A DNA stretch of 64,000 nt from Motacilla alba alba. Its lineage: Eukaryota > Chordata > Aves > Passeriformes > Motacillidae. Below the pieces are notes generated by a model that was not told the DNA's origin, did not search any database, and saw only the letters and a list, made by a program, of their open reading frames with translations. This document shows, in pieces, positions 25,273 to 38,810 of this stretch. The first letter of the stretch is position 1; each line of letters starts with the position of its first letter. Position numbers and translations under genes: made by a program. The stretch lies in assembly GCF_015832195.1 (NCBI RefSeq), contig NC_052018.1, positions 51,211,666 through 51,275,665 of the forward strand. The letters run 5' to 3'.

Positions 25273-27105
25273 ATGTAGCCTAGCCAGTGACAGGTGTGCT
25301 CTGTTTTCCTAACCCAGGACTTACTGCCTTTTGCAGTTGATAGCTGTGATACTTAGTATAGTGGCTCACAGAAGAGAGAAACTGGGGTTAAATGACCTCA
25401 GAAAATACAGCTGACAAATTTTTCAGGAGATTAGGCACTTTATTTAAAAAGACCCTTTATTTTCCTAATTTAACTTACACTGTAACATTGACTCATGCAT
25501 TATCTTTTTCTTTCTTCTCAATTTTCCTTTTCTCATTCTTTTAATTTTCTTTCACCTTCATTCCTTCTTTTCCTGTGCAAGCCACCAGTCTAACTGGCAA
25601 TAAAGAAATGGGATGAATGGGGTGAGAGTTAGCGGCTGAGAAAATAAAGGCCTACAGGATAAAAATATATTGAATAATAAAAGAAAATATGAAATATGAA
25701 ACATGAAAGCAGCACATCTCAAAATCAACAATTTTCAATAAAAGGCACAGTAGAAACTATTGCAACTATTACAAAGAAATAAAAAATTGCCTAATTTTAC
25801 ATCAACAGAATGCAAAGAACAGGAAAAAAAATGGTTTTCTTTTCCTTATCATGAGTACAAGGTTGCTGGAGAATGGACTCTGCCTTTTTTTGAGAAATTT
25901 TTTTTCAGTATCCAAACTTTAACAAAAGGATCTGTATAAGAATGCTAGTGGATAAAACAAGATTTCTTACACTTGTTATTTGTCTGGCTGATGAAGGAGT
26001 ATTTTCAGCATTGTCCGCCATTTATTACCTTAGACATTCAGTTAATGCAGCTCATTTTCTCTTGTGTCAATTTTCATCAAGAACGCGTTCTGGTTTGTCT
26101 GTAATCTGTATTTATGCCCAAACAGAACATATCCAGTTTTATTACATTTAGTTTGAAATAGCCCCATGAAATAGATGGGGCACATATCTAACATCAGCAA
26201 TCTTTGTCTTAATTCTTATCTCTGGTTACTATAAATCACAGATAATTCTTCTAAGGTTAGCGTAGTTACATGAATAAAAATTCAGATAACAGAAGAAAGT
26301 GCTTGCTCCTCTTAAGCATTTGTGACTTTTTCCAAGCAAAGCTTTGATAATATAATCAGGAGCAGTGATAAACCCTTAACAAATACCTATTGTTCACAGT
26401 CAAATGACCTTTTAGGTCAGCTGTTCAATTACCATGACTTACTAGACAGTGGTATCTCTTCCATTCAGTGCCTGGTGTTGAGTAGCATGTTCCTGACAAG
26501 CAGAAGAAAATCCAATTATCTACTTCTTTTTGTTCCTTCTTCAGGAAACGTTAGCATTTTTAATACAGCGTGTGGCCATACAATACAGATGATGGTGGGG
26601 AATCTTTAGGAGAATTATATTTTTGTAACTCTTTTTCATAAAGTTGTGAAAGACAGAACCAATCTGCTGCCACAGCTATCTGAAGAAAACAGCTTTAAAT
26701 CTGTGCCTGGACAGATTCTGTGGGATAATGTTATGAAAAAGTCATAGAGAAGATGCTATTGTATTTCCTGTTCCAATCCTTTTGGACCAATCACTGCATC
26801 TTAGGAGGGTTGCTGTGTATTAAATGGCAAGAAATGCGAGCTACCTGTCATAAAGTAATTGTTTCTCTGAAGAGGAAAGTATGGCATGCCTTTCACAACT
26901 CTTCAGGAGCCCACTGCCAAAAATCCTACAGAACCAGATAAATGGCCATATTCAAATTATAGGACACATTCAGCTCCAGAGAGCAGAGAGACTTCTGTGT
27001 CATCCTTTTCTCCACACAGTCTACCTCAGACTGTTTTGGAGGTTAAAACAATGATTTTCATAAAACCCCACCCAAAAATCTCAAAACCTCTTAGGGACTG
27101 TCCAC

Positions 27106-27130
27106 TTTTTTTTTTTTTTTTTTTTTTTTT
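27106..27130 (+). repeat. T25 homopolymer
   Basis: Twenty-five consecutive Ts. No LINE or SINE body was recognised next to it, so its origin is unclear. Confidence 0.95.
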
Positions 27131-30100
27131 GCCTTATGTGTATGTAACAGCATTACACTGTAAATGAGTTTCTTGACTTTTTTATGTTTGTTAGTTTTGC
27201 CATTGCTTCATGGTAGAAACAAACTTGGCAGGTAGAAACTTGTTCAAAACTACCTGTGTACCTCACCCAAACTTGCAAGCTTAGAAATGCTTCCTTATCA
27301 CTCATTTTTATACACACTCAGTTTGCTTTTGTGGTTATTTCTGGAGTAAAGTGACGGATAATCTGGCTGGATTCTTAATATTTTAACAACCAGTGTAGTT
27401 TTCTGGTTTTTATAAACCATAATAAATGCTACTGGGATGATTTTTGAGTCTCAGCAACTTGATTTTCTGTGGCAGAATAAATAGTGCCCTGGGAATATGT
27501 TTCATTGCCTTCAAATGCCATGGAAACCTTCTGACCTTTAAATGTAAACTTTCCAATTTGCAGGAAGAGGTTTAGCCAAAAGATTCTCATTAACATTTGT
27601 GGCAGCTGAGAAGCTGAATGCTTTTGTGCTAAACTGAAATTTACCTCTATGCCACAGACTATGAAACTGTATAAGGAAAGTCAGAGATGCTGCTTATGCC
27701 AAATGTCCTTTCAGAATTAATTTTGTGAAGTTCTTTTACAACAGGCATGGGCATATCCTGGACTCACTTTGCGTTCCTGATAGTTTAAAATCTGATGGCT
27801 TTCTGACTTGAGGTATTCAAAGATTTACTTAACACTTCTGTGGTGCTAGAATATTAAATGCCTATTTGTACCATAAACAAAGTGCCTTTTTACATGATGC
27901 AATGCCCATTTTCTTGAAAGGCAAAGAACCTGTGGAAGTACACCTGCTGCTTCATCAGTAGCATTTTCTATTAATTCAGATGCATTTTCTATGAACCTCT
28001 GATAAAATATTCAGACTCTGAGAAGACATTTAATCTGATTCAGGTTTTACCTTTCTCTGAATTTTGCCAATTCCTTAGCAGTAGGTTTCCTAGTTAGCAC
28101 TGTGGTATATATAATTGGTTTTATTTCACTATCAACAGTAAGACAGTTAAACTTTTCATGAACATTATGCTTTAGAGAACCATGTATTTTTAAGGTGACA
28201 GTGACTGCCGCATTAGTCTAAGCTGTGTTACAAGAAGCGTTTCTAGAGAAGCTGAAGAACTGAGTGAATTCCCTTACTTCTCAAGGGCAGTATGAAAATC
28301 CCTCTGACTTTGTGGACCAAGACTTCATGTGGTTATGGTATTTTCATAGCACTGGTGTGTGAAAACAAGTAAATTAGTTCCAGATTTGCTGCTATCACCT
28401 CACTAGGATAATCCACTGAAACAAGCTGAGAGCTAAAGGTCAGAAAAGAACACCTGAGTTCAAAAGAACTTGTAGAGGTGTGAAAAAGGGCTTGGGGGAA
28501 GTTTATGGCTATACAAAAGACTGGTCAAATGCAGATGGTATTTTATTTTTATTTACAGGACCTATTGGGTTAGGGCTCAGGTCCTCTCTAGGCTCTTTGA
28601 TAAAATTGGTGAGACTGAAAGAGAAGATAGCAAGGTACCTCACCTTCAGTATTGCTAATGCAAAAAAGGCTTGGTGAGGGCAAAGCCTGCTGAGCCCTGG
28701 CAACACCATGGTGTTACCTCTTGATTCCATACATTTTCCTACAGTTCCAACTGGTGACAGAGAAATGAGCTCACAATTTCTTCTCTTAGTCCTGAATATG
28801 CTCAGTTTGGTGATAATCTCAGCAGTTTGAAAGTGCTTCTCTTCTACCCAGTGGTCTCTCAGTCACCGAGAATAACTGTAGAAGATGTTGGGGTTTCTCC
28901 CTGGGTCGTCTGAGTTCAACAAAAAGGTCTCCCTTTGTTGGTGCAAATATGTCTGTGTGCCTCAGTGCAGCCCCAGCTCTTTTTTGCTCCTGTCTTCTGG
29001 GCAAAGTCACTGCAGAGAAGGAAGGTGAGCCATGCAACCTATGAATGTTGTTTAGACTCTAGCATGAATCGAACAGTGACTGGAAAGATCTTGGGAGTTC
29101 ATTAAAAGTGCTCACCACTAACTCTGCTCACTCTAACTCTGTACTTGTCCTTCTTTGAATTTCTCAGTGATAAAGGCACCTTAGACTTAGGGAAAATTAA
29201 AAGTAGTTGCTTGTCTCTCTAATTAACAGGTCAGGTGTAGGTGTCCTTTTCCCTTCCTACCATTACATGGCTCTACAAACAGTCTACAAACAGCCATAAG
29301 ATAGCTAAGCATTCAAGCTGGACTGAAAGGAAACATGCAATCCTACATTGGTGCTATTTAATAGCGCTTAATTTGCTTTTCAAAAGGCAGGTGTCCACCA
29401 TCAAGTGAGATTCCCTGAGATACAGATGGCACCTGCATAGGGCTGGGCTGAAGACCAAGTGCCGTTACTGAAGCCGTCTCAAAAGACTCTAAATGCCTGT
29501 GCTTTGGCAAATGAACTGAATCCTAAGTGACATTTTTAAGGTACTAAAATCAAATCACCTGCAGCAGTAGCAGAATGAACTTAATTTCCAAAACCTAAAG
29601 TGTCTACATTTGTTAGCATTGAGCTGTTTCCATCAGTGTTTTCAAAGAAAACTGAATTTTTGTTGCCTGCTACCATTACTGTCTGTAAGATGGTGTGACA
29701 ACAAGCTCTCCATGTGTGTAAGTTTAGAAAATAAGGCCACCTTTCATCCCCTTCTGGTTTAATGACTTTCAATGGCTCCATTTATTTTGAAACAAGTTAC
29801 AGCAAAAGGCAATTTTGCCACTCGATAGCTTTTGGGTGCAATCTGTTTTTTTGACTTAGTAAATAGATGAAGCTCTCAAACAGCCTGAATTCTTTAACCA
29901 AAGGAAAAAAGGCTAGAGACAAATTTAAAAGGCAGAAAGCTTCTTCATCCTTCATGGTATTTTCTAAAAACAAAATAGAAAATCACAAAATATGTGGATG
30001 ATGTACCAAGTTTTCAAAGAAAGGAGAAAACTAGAAAATCGTAATGAAATTATATTACTAAAGAGAGCTTATGGTAGTTACATTATCTTGTGACTGAAGT

Positions 30101-30840
30101 ATTTGTGCTGTGATGGAGTGCAAGTACTTTTTGCTGAACAAGCTGAAAATGCTGCCACAGAACAGGCTGACTTCAGCTTTATTCAATTGTTTTGCTTTCA
30201 AGCAGCTTCTGATATTTCAAAGTAACTGACAGAATCAAGCCAAATTCACAAACTTAGTCATTCAAAAGGGTATAAATTATGACCTTTACGATCAGAGTGG
30301 ATGTTTCTGTCCATACAGTATTGTTGTAGTAGAAGAAAATAATCGACTTCTACAGAAAGGAGGTCGTTTAAGGCTGCTGTGTGTGGAAGGGTGATGTGAA
30401 TGTTTACCAAGACCTCACCAGCTGCTTGTACCAAGTAATCTGATCAGCGGCTGTAACCAATTCAACAATGACAGATTTGTTATTGCATCTAGATGTTGGG
30501 GATCAAACAGTGCCAGAAATGGTGTGGTGATACTGTAGGATTAATGTCAGAAATTGCATCCAGCTTGCAACTGGCAGAGTCAGGTATATCATTATTGCAG
30601 CAGGTATGACTTGAATTAAGCTTGCCCAGAGAACACTAAGAATAATGCTGTACCAAGAAGTACCTCTGGAACTGTTTATGAAACCACATACCAAGGGAAA
30701 CGTATCCTTCAGGAGGTGCTATGTTAAAGAGAAAAAAAATTCCTGCATGCCTTATCAAGAAGTATGATGTGGTAAAAAGTGCCACCTCTAGAGATAAAAT
30801 GTGTGATTTTTTAAACTACAGAGCTACGGAGTTACCTGAC

Positions 30841-31239
30841 TATCATTGAAATTTCACCCGATTGGCGAGAGGAATGATGAGGAGGACTCAATGATATCAG
30901 AAAGCTCATTAATTACTTTATTATATTATATTATTCTATACTATATTACACTACATCTAAACTGAAACTGAACAAGCACTCAACTGAACAAAATCTCATG
31001 ACTGTCTCCTGACCAACCGCCAGGACACAGCTCGCAGAAACTGCTCAAGAAAACAAAACACTCACACCAGAATCCAATTACCAAATTCCTTCAGGTAAAT
31101 AATCTTCCAACACATTCCACATGTTCACAAAACATAGGAGCAGCAAATGAGATAATAATTGTTTTCCCTCTGTGCTTCTCCAGGAAAAGACCTGAGAGAG
31201 AGAATTGTCTCTCTCTGTTCAGAGAATGTGAATCCTACA
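30841..31239 (-). mobile_element. Solo LTR, 399 bp, ERVK-like target duplication
   Basis: On the minus strand the element begins TGTAGGATTCACATTCTC and carries an AATAAAG signal at 30916-30922, next to a TATTATA-rich tract, about 75 bp before its end. It matches a solo-LTR type I recall as common in songbird genomes. Exact 6-bp direct repeats CCTGAC flank it (30835-30840 and 31240-31245), a length typical of ERVK-like integration. The distal end reads ATGATA rather than the canonical CA, which a single C-to-T change would explain. No internal retroviral sequence is present. Confidence 0.75.
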
Positions 31240-31245
31240 CCTGAC

Positions 31246-32858
31246 CATGTGGACAAAGCAGGCACTAAAAAATATTATAAAGAAATAACAGGAAATAAGG
31301 GCTTGAAGCCAGGATGTTATAGGAAATGCTTACTTGTTTGATAGAAAATGGGCTCTAAACAAGATAAATAGAAAAACACACAGAGTGACAGAAAAGTAAG
31401 CCAGGAGAGCAATAAGCCAGTGACAACTTTTCAAAGGCTGGATTTTCAGGAACAGAAGACCATTCTTCATGAAACAAAGCAAGGTAGTATTTCCAGTCAG
31501 ATGAAAGCTGTAAGTAACTCTAAAAGAAAACTCAGTGAGAGATTTTAAAGCTGGAGATACTGAAGCTTCCCATGACCACACTTAAAAAGATGAAAACATG
31601 TCCCCAGATTTGGCAAAGGAATTTTCTGAGTACCTTCACAGCACTGAATCCATCCTACAGTATCTCTCTCATCAGGATTTGAAGAAAATAGCTGATACTA
31701 GCTTGGAAGGCACTCAGCTTCCTGAGCTGTAAACAGAATGAGGCATATGGAAATCACAAACACAGGCACTTTGTGCAGCCAAACCAAACATTACCTGCTT
31801 TTCCGATGACATGAATTAGCAGTTATTCTGGCATAGGTAATGGCAGTATAATGAAAGAGCTGAGATTTGTCATTCTACATCTCATCTGAAGTTGTGCTTC
31901 TCATTCATCTGATGCATGTGCTGGGATGTGTTCAAGGACAAAACTGATCACCTTCTACTTTGGGATGCAAGTCTGAATATTGAATTCAAGAAACCCAGGG
32001 CACAGCTCATCACCGAAAGCTTTTCAGGCTTATATGCCATTCTCATATCTGCATTAAAAATGATTTAATGAATAATTTTGTTCCAGGACTGCATTCATAC
32101 ATTTTTAATAAAATGTACATTTATTCCAACCTTAGCATTCTTCAGCATTCTCTATTAATTAGGTACCAAAACTATGGAATGTTTAGTGTTCTAACTCATC
32201 GTTTGACTAAGCTTACTGGAAGTATTGGCTCAGTTATGAATTCATTATCTTTTATTCCCTACATATCTCTGTGATGCAAATTTCTGTAGCAGTGAAATAT
32301 GCCTAAGTGCTTTTCTCCCAGTTAATGTGGCATTAATATAACAATGAAGTTCATTACATTTCCAGATACCTTTTTTACTAACACTAAATTGATGTTTGAA
32401 CTTGCTTGATAAAATCCTGCAGTTACCTAAGTTTGGTTTGTTTATTTTAGTTTTTTTTCCCCTTAAATTAATACAGCAGTTAAGATATTTGTGTTGGCAA
32501 GATTGTGAGATGAAACACTTACTTTTGTGTATCATCTGTATGTGAGATGCCAAATATTCTATATCATAGATTAATTATTGCTACTTACAACTACACCTCT
32601 GGAAGTCCATCTGCCCCAACAGTAAGGATTACATAAATAAAGACCTCTTGTAGATAGGAAAGGAAAGCCCATCCAAATGCTATTCCCAGGATGCTAATGC
32701 CCTCCTGGACACCCATCCCCTCACAATGTACATCTGAAGTGTTTTAAAGGCCAGAACAAAGGCTGTGCAAGTAAAAAAGGAGGAGATTTTACCTTAGACT
32801 TTCTACCAGTCACCAAATAAAGAAATAAATTATTCTGTCAGTTACAGTAGATAAGATT
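31246..32858. other. Intergenic, no feature seen
   Basis: Unique AT-rich sequence between an LTR and an A-rich tract. Frames of up to 102 codons show no similarity to known proteins. Confidence 0.6.
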
Positions 32859-32932
32859 AAAACAAAAAAAAAAAAAAAAAAAAAAAAAACAAAAACAAAA
32901 AAAAACCACACACACAAAAAAAAGGAGGGGGG
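32859..32932 (+). repeat. A-rich low-complexity tract
   Basis: A run of 26 As followed by AAAAAC and CACACA interruptions. It may be a decayed poly(A) tail, but no source element is recognisable upstream. Confidence 0.85.
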
Positions 32933-32941
32933 CTACATTGC

Positions 32942-33149
32942 AGCAAGTGATAGATAGGTCCGACATTGGAAAAAATGTACTGAATGGATAGTGAAACTCT
33001 GGGACAGACTGTCTAGAAAAGCTGTGGAGTGTCTGCTGCTGGAGGTTTTAAATGCCATTCAGGCAAACATCCATCAGGATGGGGGATAGACAAACTAGGC
33101 AATCTCTTAAAATACCTTCCAGTTTTATTTTTTTTTATGAATCTGTGAG
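32942..33149 (+). mobile_element. Old CR1 LINE 3' fragment
   Basis: The order 'gggacagactgtctagaaaagctgtggagt', 'ctggaggttttaaatgcc', 'accttccagttttat', 'tgaatctgtgag' follows the CR1 3' end with heavy divergence. It lies directly after a long A-rich tract (32859-32932), which is unrelated to the CR1 tail. Confidence 0.6.
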
Positions 33150-33594
33150 TAGGCTTGTCATACTGAAATATTTCTCTGGTTAGGGTTTGATGCTATGCCT
33201 TGGCTCCTGTAAAGCTATTTATCCTTATGTTGTTAGAGACCTATGATGATGAATAAAAGACAGATGCCTAGTTTGTTCTCAGAAACCAATTTTTCAGCCA
33301 GTTGGCATCTGGAGCCGCAGCCAGATTTCCTACAGAGCTCAGCTCTAGAAGTTCCTTTGTTTCAGATATAATGGGACTTTCTAGGTCAAGCATCCTGACA
33401 TTTTCTACAAACATGCTTAAGTAAAGAACTCCCATCATGCTCCGAGACAGAGCTGCATTCCTGTACCTCACCTAGTTACAGAATGAGATCTGAGTTGATC
33501 CTCAGCTTCAAGTGGCTTCCACTGAGATTAAAACTGCAAAGATTTATTAGTTATTTGTAGTGACACAAGGTCATGAACGAGATCATTAAGGTTC

Positions 33595-33952
33595 TGGAAA
33601 GACCTTATAGAAGCTTTCCAGTCCCTAAAGGGGGACTGTAAGAGCTGGAGAGGGATTTTTGGCAGGGGTTAAGGATTACTTTTCACAAGTGACAGAACAA
33701 GGGGTGATGGCATTAGACTGAAAGAGGTGGGTTTAGATTAGGAAGAAATTCTCTCCTGTGAGGGTGATGAGACACTGGAACATGTTGCTCAGAAATGTCA
33801 TGGATGCCTCATCCCTGGAAGTGTTCAAGGCCCATTTGGACAGGGCTTTGACCAACCTGATCTGGTGGGCGGCATCCCTGCCCATGGCATGAGAGTTGGA
33901 AGTAGAGGATCTTTAAGATACCTTCTGACCATAGTTATTCTATGATTTTAGA
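33595..33952 (+). mobile_element. CR1 LINE 3' end
   Basis: The CR1 3' region is recognisable in the forward direction: 'gacagaacaaggggtgatggc', 'gtttagattaggaagaaattct', 'gtgagggtgatgagacactggaac', 'catccctggaagtgttcaaggcc', 'tttggacagggctttgaccaacctgat'. It ends with 'tattctatgattttagaatca', the CR1 tail repeat. Confidence 0.88.
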
Positions 33953-35997
33953 ATCAGTTGCTAAGTCCCAGTTGTAGTATAAGAACTTGTTAAGTCACAG
34001 CAGGCTTCAAAGATTAACTCATACTGAAGAAAATATTTCAGGAGTCACAGAGCCTAACATTAGCTGATGCTGCTCTTGAGGCTTCCACATTAAGCCACTT
34101 TGAAGGCACACTATGAACCGACAAAGATGCTTGTTCAGACCACCTATAGCTGTTCTTAGGCTCTTAAAATGTTTGAACGAAGTTTCTAAATTGATTCTGA
34201 AAATGGGATCTAGACTTTGAATTTAGCTGGTTTTGATTTAGGTTGACAAAGTTGTATTTAGCACTCTTCAAAAGCTTCAAGGACACACTTAATATGTACC
34301 CACAAAAACACGGCTGAAGAGGAGTGGATGTGAGCCTGATGACATTCCTGGTTACATGAACTTTCAAATATATTTCTCAGCTCTTTTTAGCTAGATCACA
34401 GCTATGTAGGACAAGCTGTCTTGGAAATTTGATCCTAAGTGAACAACTGTCCTGAAGGAATGCCCAGAGCAGAATGCTGAGGACAATGTTACTCTGAAAT
34501 CAAAACCAAGAATTGTCTAGGATCTTAAACTAGTTCAGAAAAAGTGTGGTACCAACGTTGGTCTTAATACCATTGGTCTTAACCAATACAGCGTTGGTTA
34601 TTTTCTTATCCACCAACATTATTTCTTTTTCTAAATTTTATTTCTGCGTTCTATTTTTGGTCCTGAATACACTGCTCTATTGCTGATTTTAAACAATTTA
34701 ATTCTGAATGTGAGTTAAGATCTCTGATATCAAACACCTACACAAACACCTTTGTGCCTTATTTGTGTTTAAGTTCTATTTCAAATCAGGTACCTAACTG
34801 CAGTGCTTGTAGAATTGCAGAGCACTTGGATTTTAATTGTATCAAGTTCAGGGAAAAGTGACTATAAATGCCTCAAAGAAAAATAATAGTTTCTAAGTGC
34901 AAGTGAAAAGATGCTGAGATTTACATAATGGATTTAGTCAGACACCCCTACTGTTTTATAGAGGGAAAAGTGCATGAGCACAATAAATAAATTACAATCT
35001 GCCATCAGCAGGCTGCATCTAATTGCATTGGTGGCTCCATTTTTCCCCTCACGACATAGGTGGGGTAACATGTTGGAAAGCACATATTTTTTCATTATCT
35101 TATTTAATTGGTTTGATAAATCTGCTTATAGATGACAGAGTTTTTTATTCCTTCTACCAAGTTACTTATATTTAAACCAGATCTTTTGTGTGTTTACATG
35201 CAAGACCTCAAAATATTGAAAAAAAAATTTTTATTGTCTGTGGCTCAGATAGAACACGACCAATATCTTATTCTTTCACCTACTGTGCTTCAGGCTGCCT
35301 TGCTACATGTGCTTTTCATAGTGTCCACCTCCTAAATCTAATCACTTCAGGAAAGAGCTGGCTAAAGCACCTCCTTCCACCTCCACACTGCCCTCCACAA
35401 GGGTGTTTTGATCTGTCATTCAACAATTCATTGCCAAAATGATTCTCTTGAAATGCTGTTCAAGTTGAGTGAATCTTATTTTAATATGACAAAGTAAAAT
35501 TTAGAAATTGTTACATGATTAAAACAATTTTTATGGTGACTGAACCTGTCTTTAAAAAGGAAGTGCATAGAAAATGAAGAGTTTTTGATTAATTTATTTG
35601 GCTTCAATATTTCTTTATCCTCTTCCTTCATACTTTTCCCTGTATTGTTTGGATGTTCTTAAATTTTAAAAATGGTAAGAAGATTGCCTTAAATGTGGTC
35701 AAAAGGGGAAAACCAAAAAATGGAACGATAATGAAAGTTTCCAGATAAATTATCCTTTTTTGTTGTTGTTGTTTGTTTATTTGTAGGGTTTTTTGTGTGT
35801 GTGTGGTTTTTTTTAATTAAGAACCTTTAGAAATAGCCTTTCCTATCAAAATTTTTAACTTTTTAATTTTGACTAGCTTGCTTCTTTTGTCTATTCAGTG
35901 AATATACTCTGGAGTAAAGGAGAAAATCTAGTATAGGTGTTATATTTTCATTTGCAAAACAAAACTAAAGCAGATTAAGGATTGGGTTATAGAAGTC
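33953..35997. other. Intergenic, no gene seen
   Basis: Unique AT-rich sequence with a small cluster of ACCAA/TTGGT inverted motifs, including the 12-bp palindrome ACCAACGTTGGT (34552-34563), and a T/G low-complexity run near 35756-35816. Confidence 0.6.
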
Positions 35998-37072
35998 TGT
36001 ATTGGGTTTGTACAGCCAGGTTTTGGTAGCAGGGGAGCTACAGGGATGGCTTCTGTCAGAAGCTTCCAGAAGCTTCCCCCATGTCCAGCAGAGCCAATGC
36101 CAGTCAGCTCCAGGATGGACGTGCTGTGGCCCACCAGAAATGGTGGTGATGCCTCTGGGATAACAGATTTAACAGGAGGCAAAAAAGTTTCTGTGCAGTT
36201 GTCATTGTGGCCAGAGAAGAGCAGAGTCAGAGTGAGAGTATGTGGGAGGAACAGCCCTGTGACACCACGGTCAGTGCAGAAGGAGGGGCAGGAGGTGCTC
36301 CAGGCACCAGAGCTGGGATTTCTCTGCAGCCTGGGTTGCAGACCATGGTGAGTGAGGCTGTGCCCCTGCAGCCCATGGAGCTCCACAGCGATGCAGAAAT
36401 CCACCTGCAGCCCATGAGGAGATCCACGCTGGAGCAGGTGGATGCCTGAGAGAGGCTGTGGCCCCATGGGGGGCCTGTGCTGGAGCAGGCTCCTGACAAG
36501 AACTGCAGACCCATGGAGAGAGGTGCCCACGCTGGAGCAGGTTTCCTGGCAGGATTTGTGACCCCATGGGGGACCCACACTGGAGCAGCCTGTCCTTGAA
36601 GGACTGCACCCTGTGGAAGAGGGACCCACATTACTGCAGTTTGAGGATTGTGCCTGTGGGATGGGCTCACATTGGATAAATTCAAGGAGAACTGTCTCCT
36701 GTGGGAGGGACCCAAACTGGTGCAAGGAAAGGACTCCTCTCCCTGAGCAGTGTCAGAAACAATGTGTGATGAACTGACCCTAATCCCCATTCCCTGTCTC
36801 CCTGCGGCACTGGGGGGGAGGAGAGAAACAGGAAAGGGTGCAGAGAAGGTCTTACTTTACTTCTCCTTATCCTGCTCTGATTTTCTTAGCAACAAATTCA
36901 ATTAATATCTCTAATTCGAGCCTGTTTTGCCCATGACAGTATTTGATGAGTGCTGGTCCTTATCTCAACTTATGAACCCTTTGTTATATTTTCTCTTCCC
37001 TGTCCAGCGGTGGGGGGAGGGAGAAGTGGCTTTGGTGGGTGTCTGGCATCCAGCCAGCGTGAACCCACTACA
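35998..37072 (+). mobile_element. Solo LTR, 1,075 bp, passerine ERVL-like type
   Basis: The element starts TGTATTGGGTTTGTACAG and ends GAACCCACTACA; the ends are inverted repeats matching at 10 of 11 positions. Internally it carries several degenerate repeats of the motif GACCCACnCTGGAGCAG spaced some 55-60 bp apart, then a decayed polyadenylation signal (AACAAA, 36891-36896). The layout matches a widespread songbird ERVL-like LTR that I recognise from memory. The target duplication is imperfect (AAGTC left, GGGTC right), so it is older than the LTR at 534. The 261-codon minus frame and its neighbours are composition artefacts. It ends 1.3 kb upstream of the CLVS2 CpG island. Confidence 0.8.
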
Positions 37073-38389
37073 GGGTCACAGACAGGATAGATTATGGACT
37101 TGATTTTGCCAGACACTGGATGCCCGCGGCTTGCCTCGCACCGAGTGAATTTAAGGCTCTTGTCACATGACCTACTCTTTTATTAGCTTAGTTGCAATGG
37201 AAAAGGCAGAGCAGAAGCATCAGAAATGGAAAATGATAGCAGGAAAAGTCTGGCAGTTTGTTCCACAGGCTGATGGGAACTGCTATTCTGAAAGGCTCTC
37301 TGCGGAGGTAATGTAGAGGAAGATAGTAAGAGCAAAGGGAAATGAAGATTTCAGAATAATAGAAAATAATAAAAAAAGCACACAAACTATTTCAGGAGCA
37401 ATAACTGCTCTAAGAAAAAGGTATCAATCCAGATGAATCACATCTACAAAAGGGGGGTAATTTAAAGTCATTTTATCAGACAAAGAGAAATAAGCATTTT
37501 TAGAGAGTGATTCAGTCCTTAGATAGATAGCATATCTTTCTCTCTTGTGAGACATCTCAAAACACATAATGAAATTTAGATTGAACAGAGCTGGGGCACA
37601 ATGACTGGGCATTATTAGACTGGTCCTTCCAAAAGTTTCTCCCTAAACTAGGACATATGGGAAGTCTGATCCCAGCGCAGGAGCCCATATAAAATCCAGT
37701 AAACCAAAAAAAATACCTCTCTTTAGCCTCCAAAAGAACACAAATTTTGCTACCGAAGCATCGCTCACTGCTTGGACCTTGTTCACTGCAGAGGGCTCCC
37801 TCCTGCTGCCAAGCACCTGGTTATGGCCTGCAGCCCACGCAGGATATCACTGAAATGTTTCTATGAGCCCTGCGAACCCATCCTATACTTTGTTCTGGTG
37901 TATTCCCCCTGGTGTATAACCTCTGAACAGAGCAGTGGCCTCAGTGCCTTTTCAGTAATTCAGCCTGTATGCACTGGCTTTGTCACCTTGGGAAAGGAGC
38001 CCAATGCAGTACCAAAGAGCTGCCCTTCCCATAGGAAGGAGGAGGAGGAGGAGGAGGTACATGTTGCAGGCTTTCCCATGTTTGCCGTGTCTTTTGTGTA
38101 AGCTTCATTTTCACAGATGCATTTGCATCAGGAAGGTCCAATCCTGCAGACAAAGGCCAAATGCTTTTCAGTGGAAACTTTTCCCCAAAAGAGACTGCAG
38201 CATCAAACTTTCCTGCATGAAAAGACATCTTTCATCAGGGAAATATTCTGCACACAGAAGCAAGATATTGTTGCCCTTCGCACTATAAAGCAACTAAAGA
38301 CATGCCGCCTCCAACACGAGGCCTCAAAAGAGGGCTCCTTTATTTTATTCCCAGATTTTTGAGCTCACAATGCTTCACGTTAGGAAATT
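37073..38389. other. CLVS2 upstream flank between LTR and CpG island
   Basis: About 1.3 kb of mostly unique sequence that becomes gradually GC-richer toward the island, with the (GGA)n run at 38038. It probably holds distal promoter elements. No ORF here is credible. Confidence 0.5.
38038..38057 (+). repeat. Short (GGA)n run upstream of the CpG island
   Basis: Just over six copies of GGA, about 350 bp before the CpG island. Purine tracts of this kind are common near promoters. Confidence 0.8.
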
Positions 38390-38761
38390 CGGTCACAAGA
38401 GAGGATTACTCGGAAAACCACCGCTTGACGAACAACACCTCGCTGTTGTCACGACCTCGAGACCGGACTCTTGGTCCAGCTCCCGCGCGACGCTCCGTGG
38501 GGGCGTACGCGTGGCCCCGCTGACCCCGCAGCCCCCCGGCCACCGCCCCGCACCGGGCCACCACCATCTTCTTCCGCGCCCCCCCGGCGCCGGCGGCAGC
38601 GGCGCGGGTCTGCGGACGCGCCCAGCTCCGTCGCCGGGAGCGCCGCGGGTCGCGCTGCGCTGCGCGGTGCGGGGAGCGGCGGAGCGCCCGCCCCGCGCTG
38701 CCTCCGCGGCCGGGGGCGCGCCCGAGCGGCAGCGGGAGCGGGCCCGAGCGGGGGCGCGCAC

Positions 38762-38771
38762 GAGGCGGGGC
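38762..38771 (+). promoter_or_regulatory. GC box (Sp1/KLF-type)
   Basis: GAGGCGGGGC matches the GC-box consensus and lies inside the CLVS2 CpG island about 860 bp upstream of the start codon. Such motifs are expected by chance in this composition, so function is inferred only from context. Confidence 0.4.
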
Positions 38772-38810
38772 CGCGCAGCGGGCAGCCCCGCGCCGGCTGG
38801 TGCCGTCTGC

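Larger units (their letters stand above)
21291..30834. other. Intergenic, mostly unique sequence
   Basis: Contains the A/C-rich tract at 23043, the hairpin at 25237 and the T25 run at 27106. Frames such as 22546-22932 (+, 128 codons) have no recognisable domain. No RNA gene was seen. Confidence 0.6.

Noticed and set aside
35940..36790. 261-codon and 187-codon minus frames and 101-codon plus frame
   Set aside because: They lie in the LTR at 35998-37072. The translated 'repeats' reflect the internal GGAGCAG-type DNA repeats.
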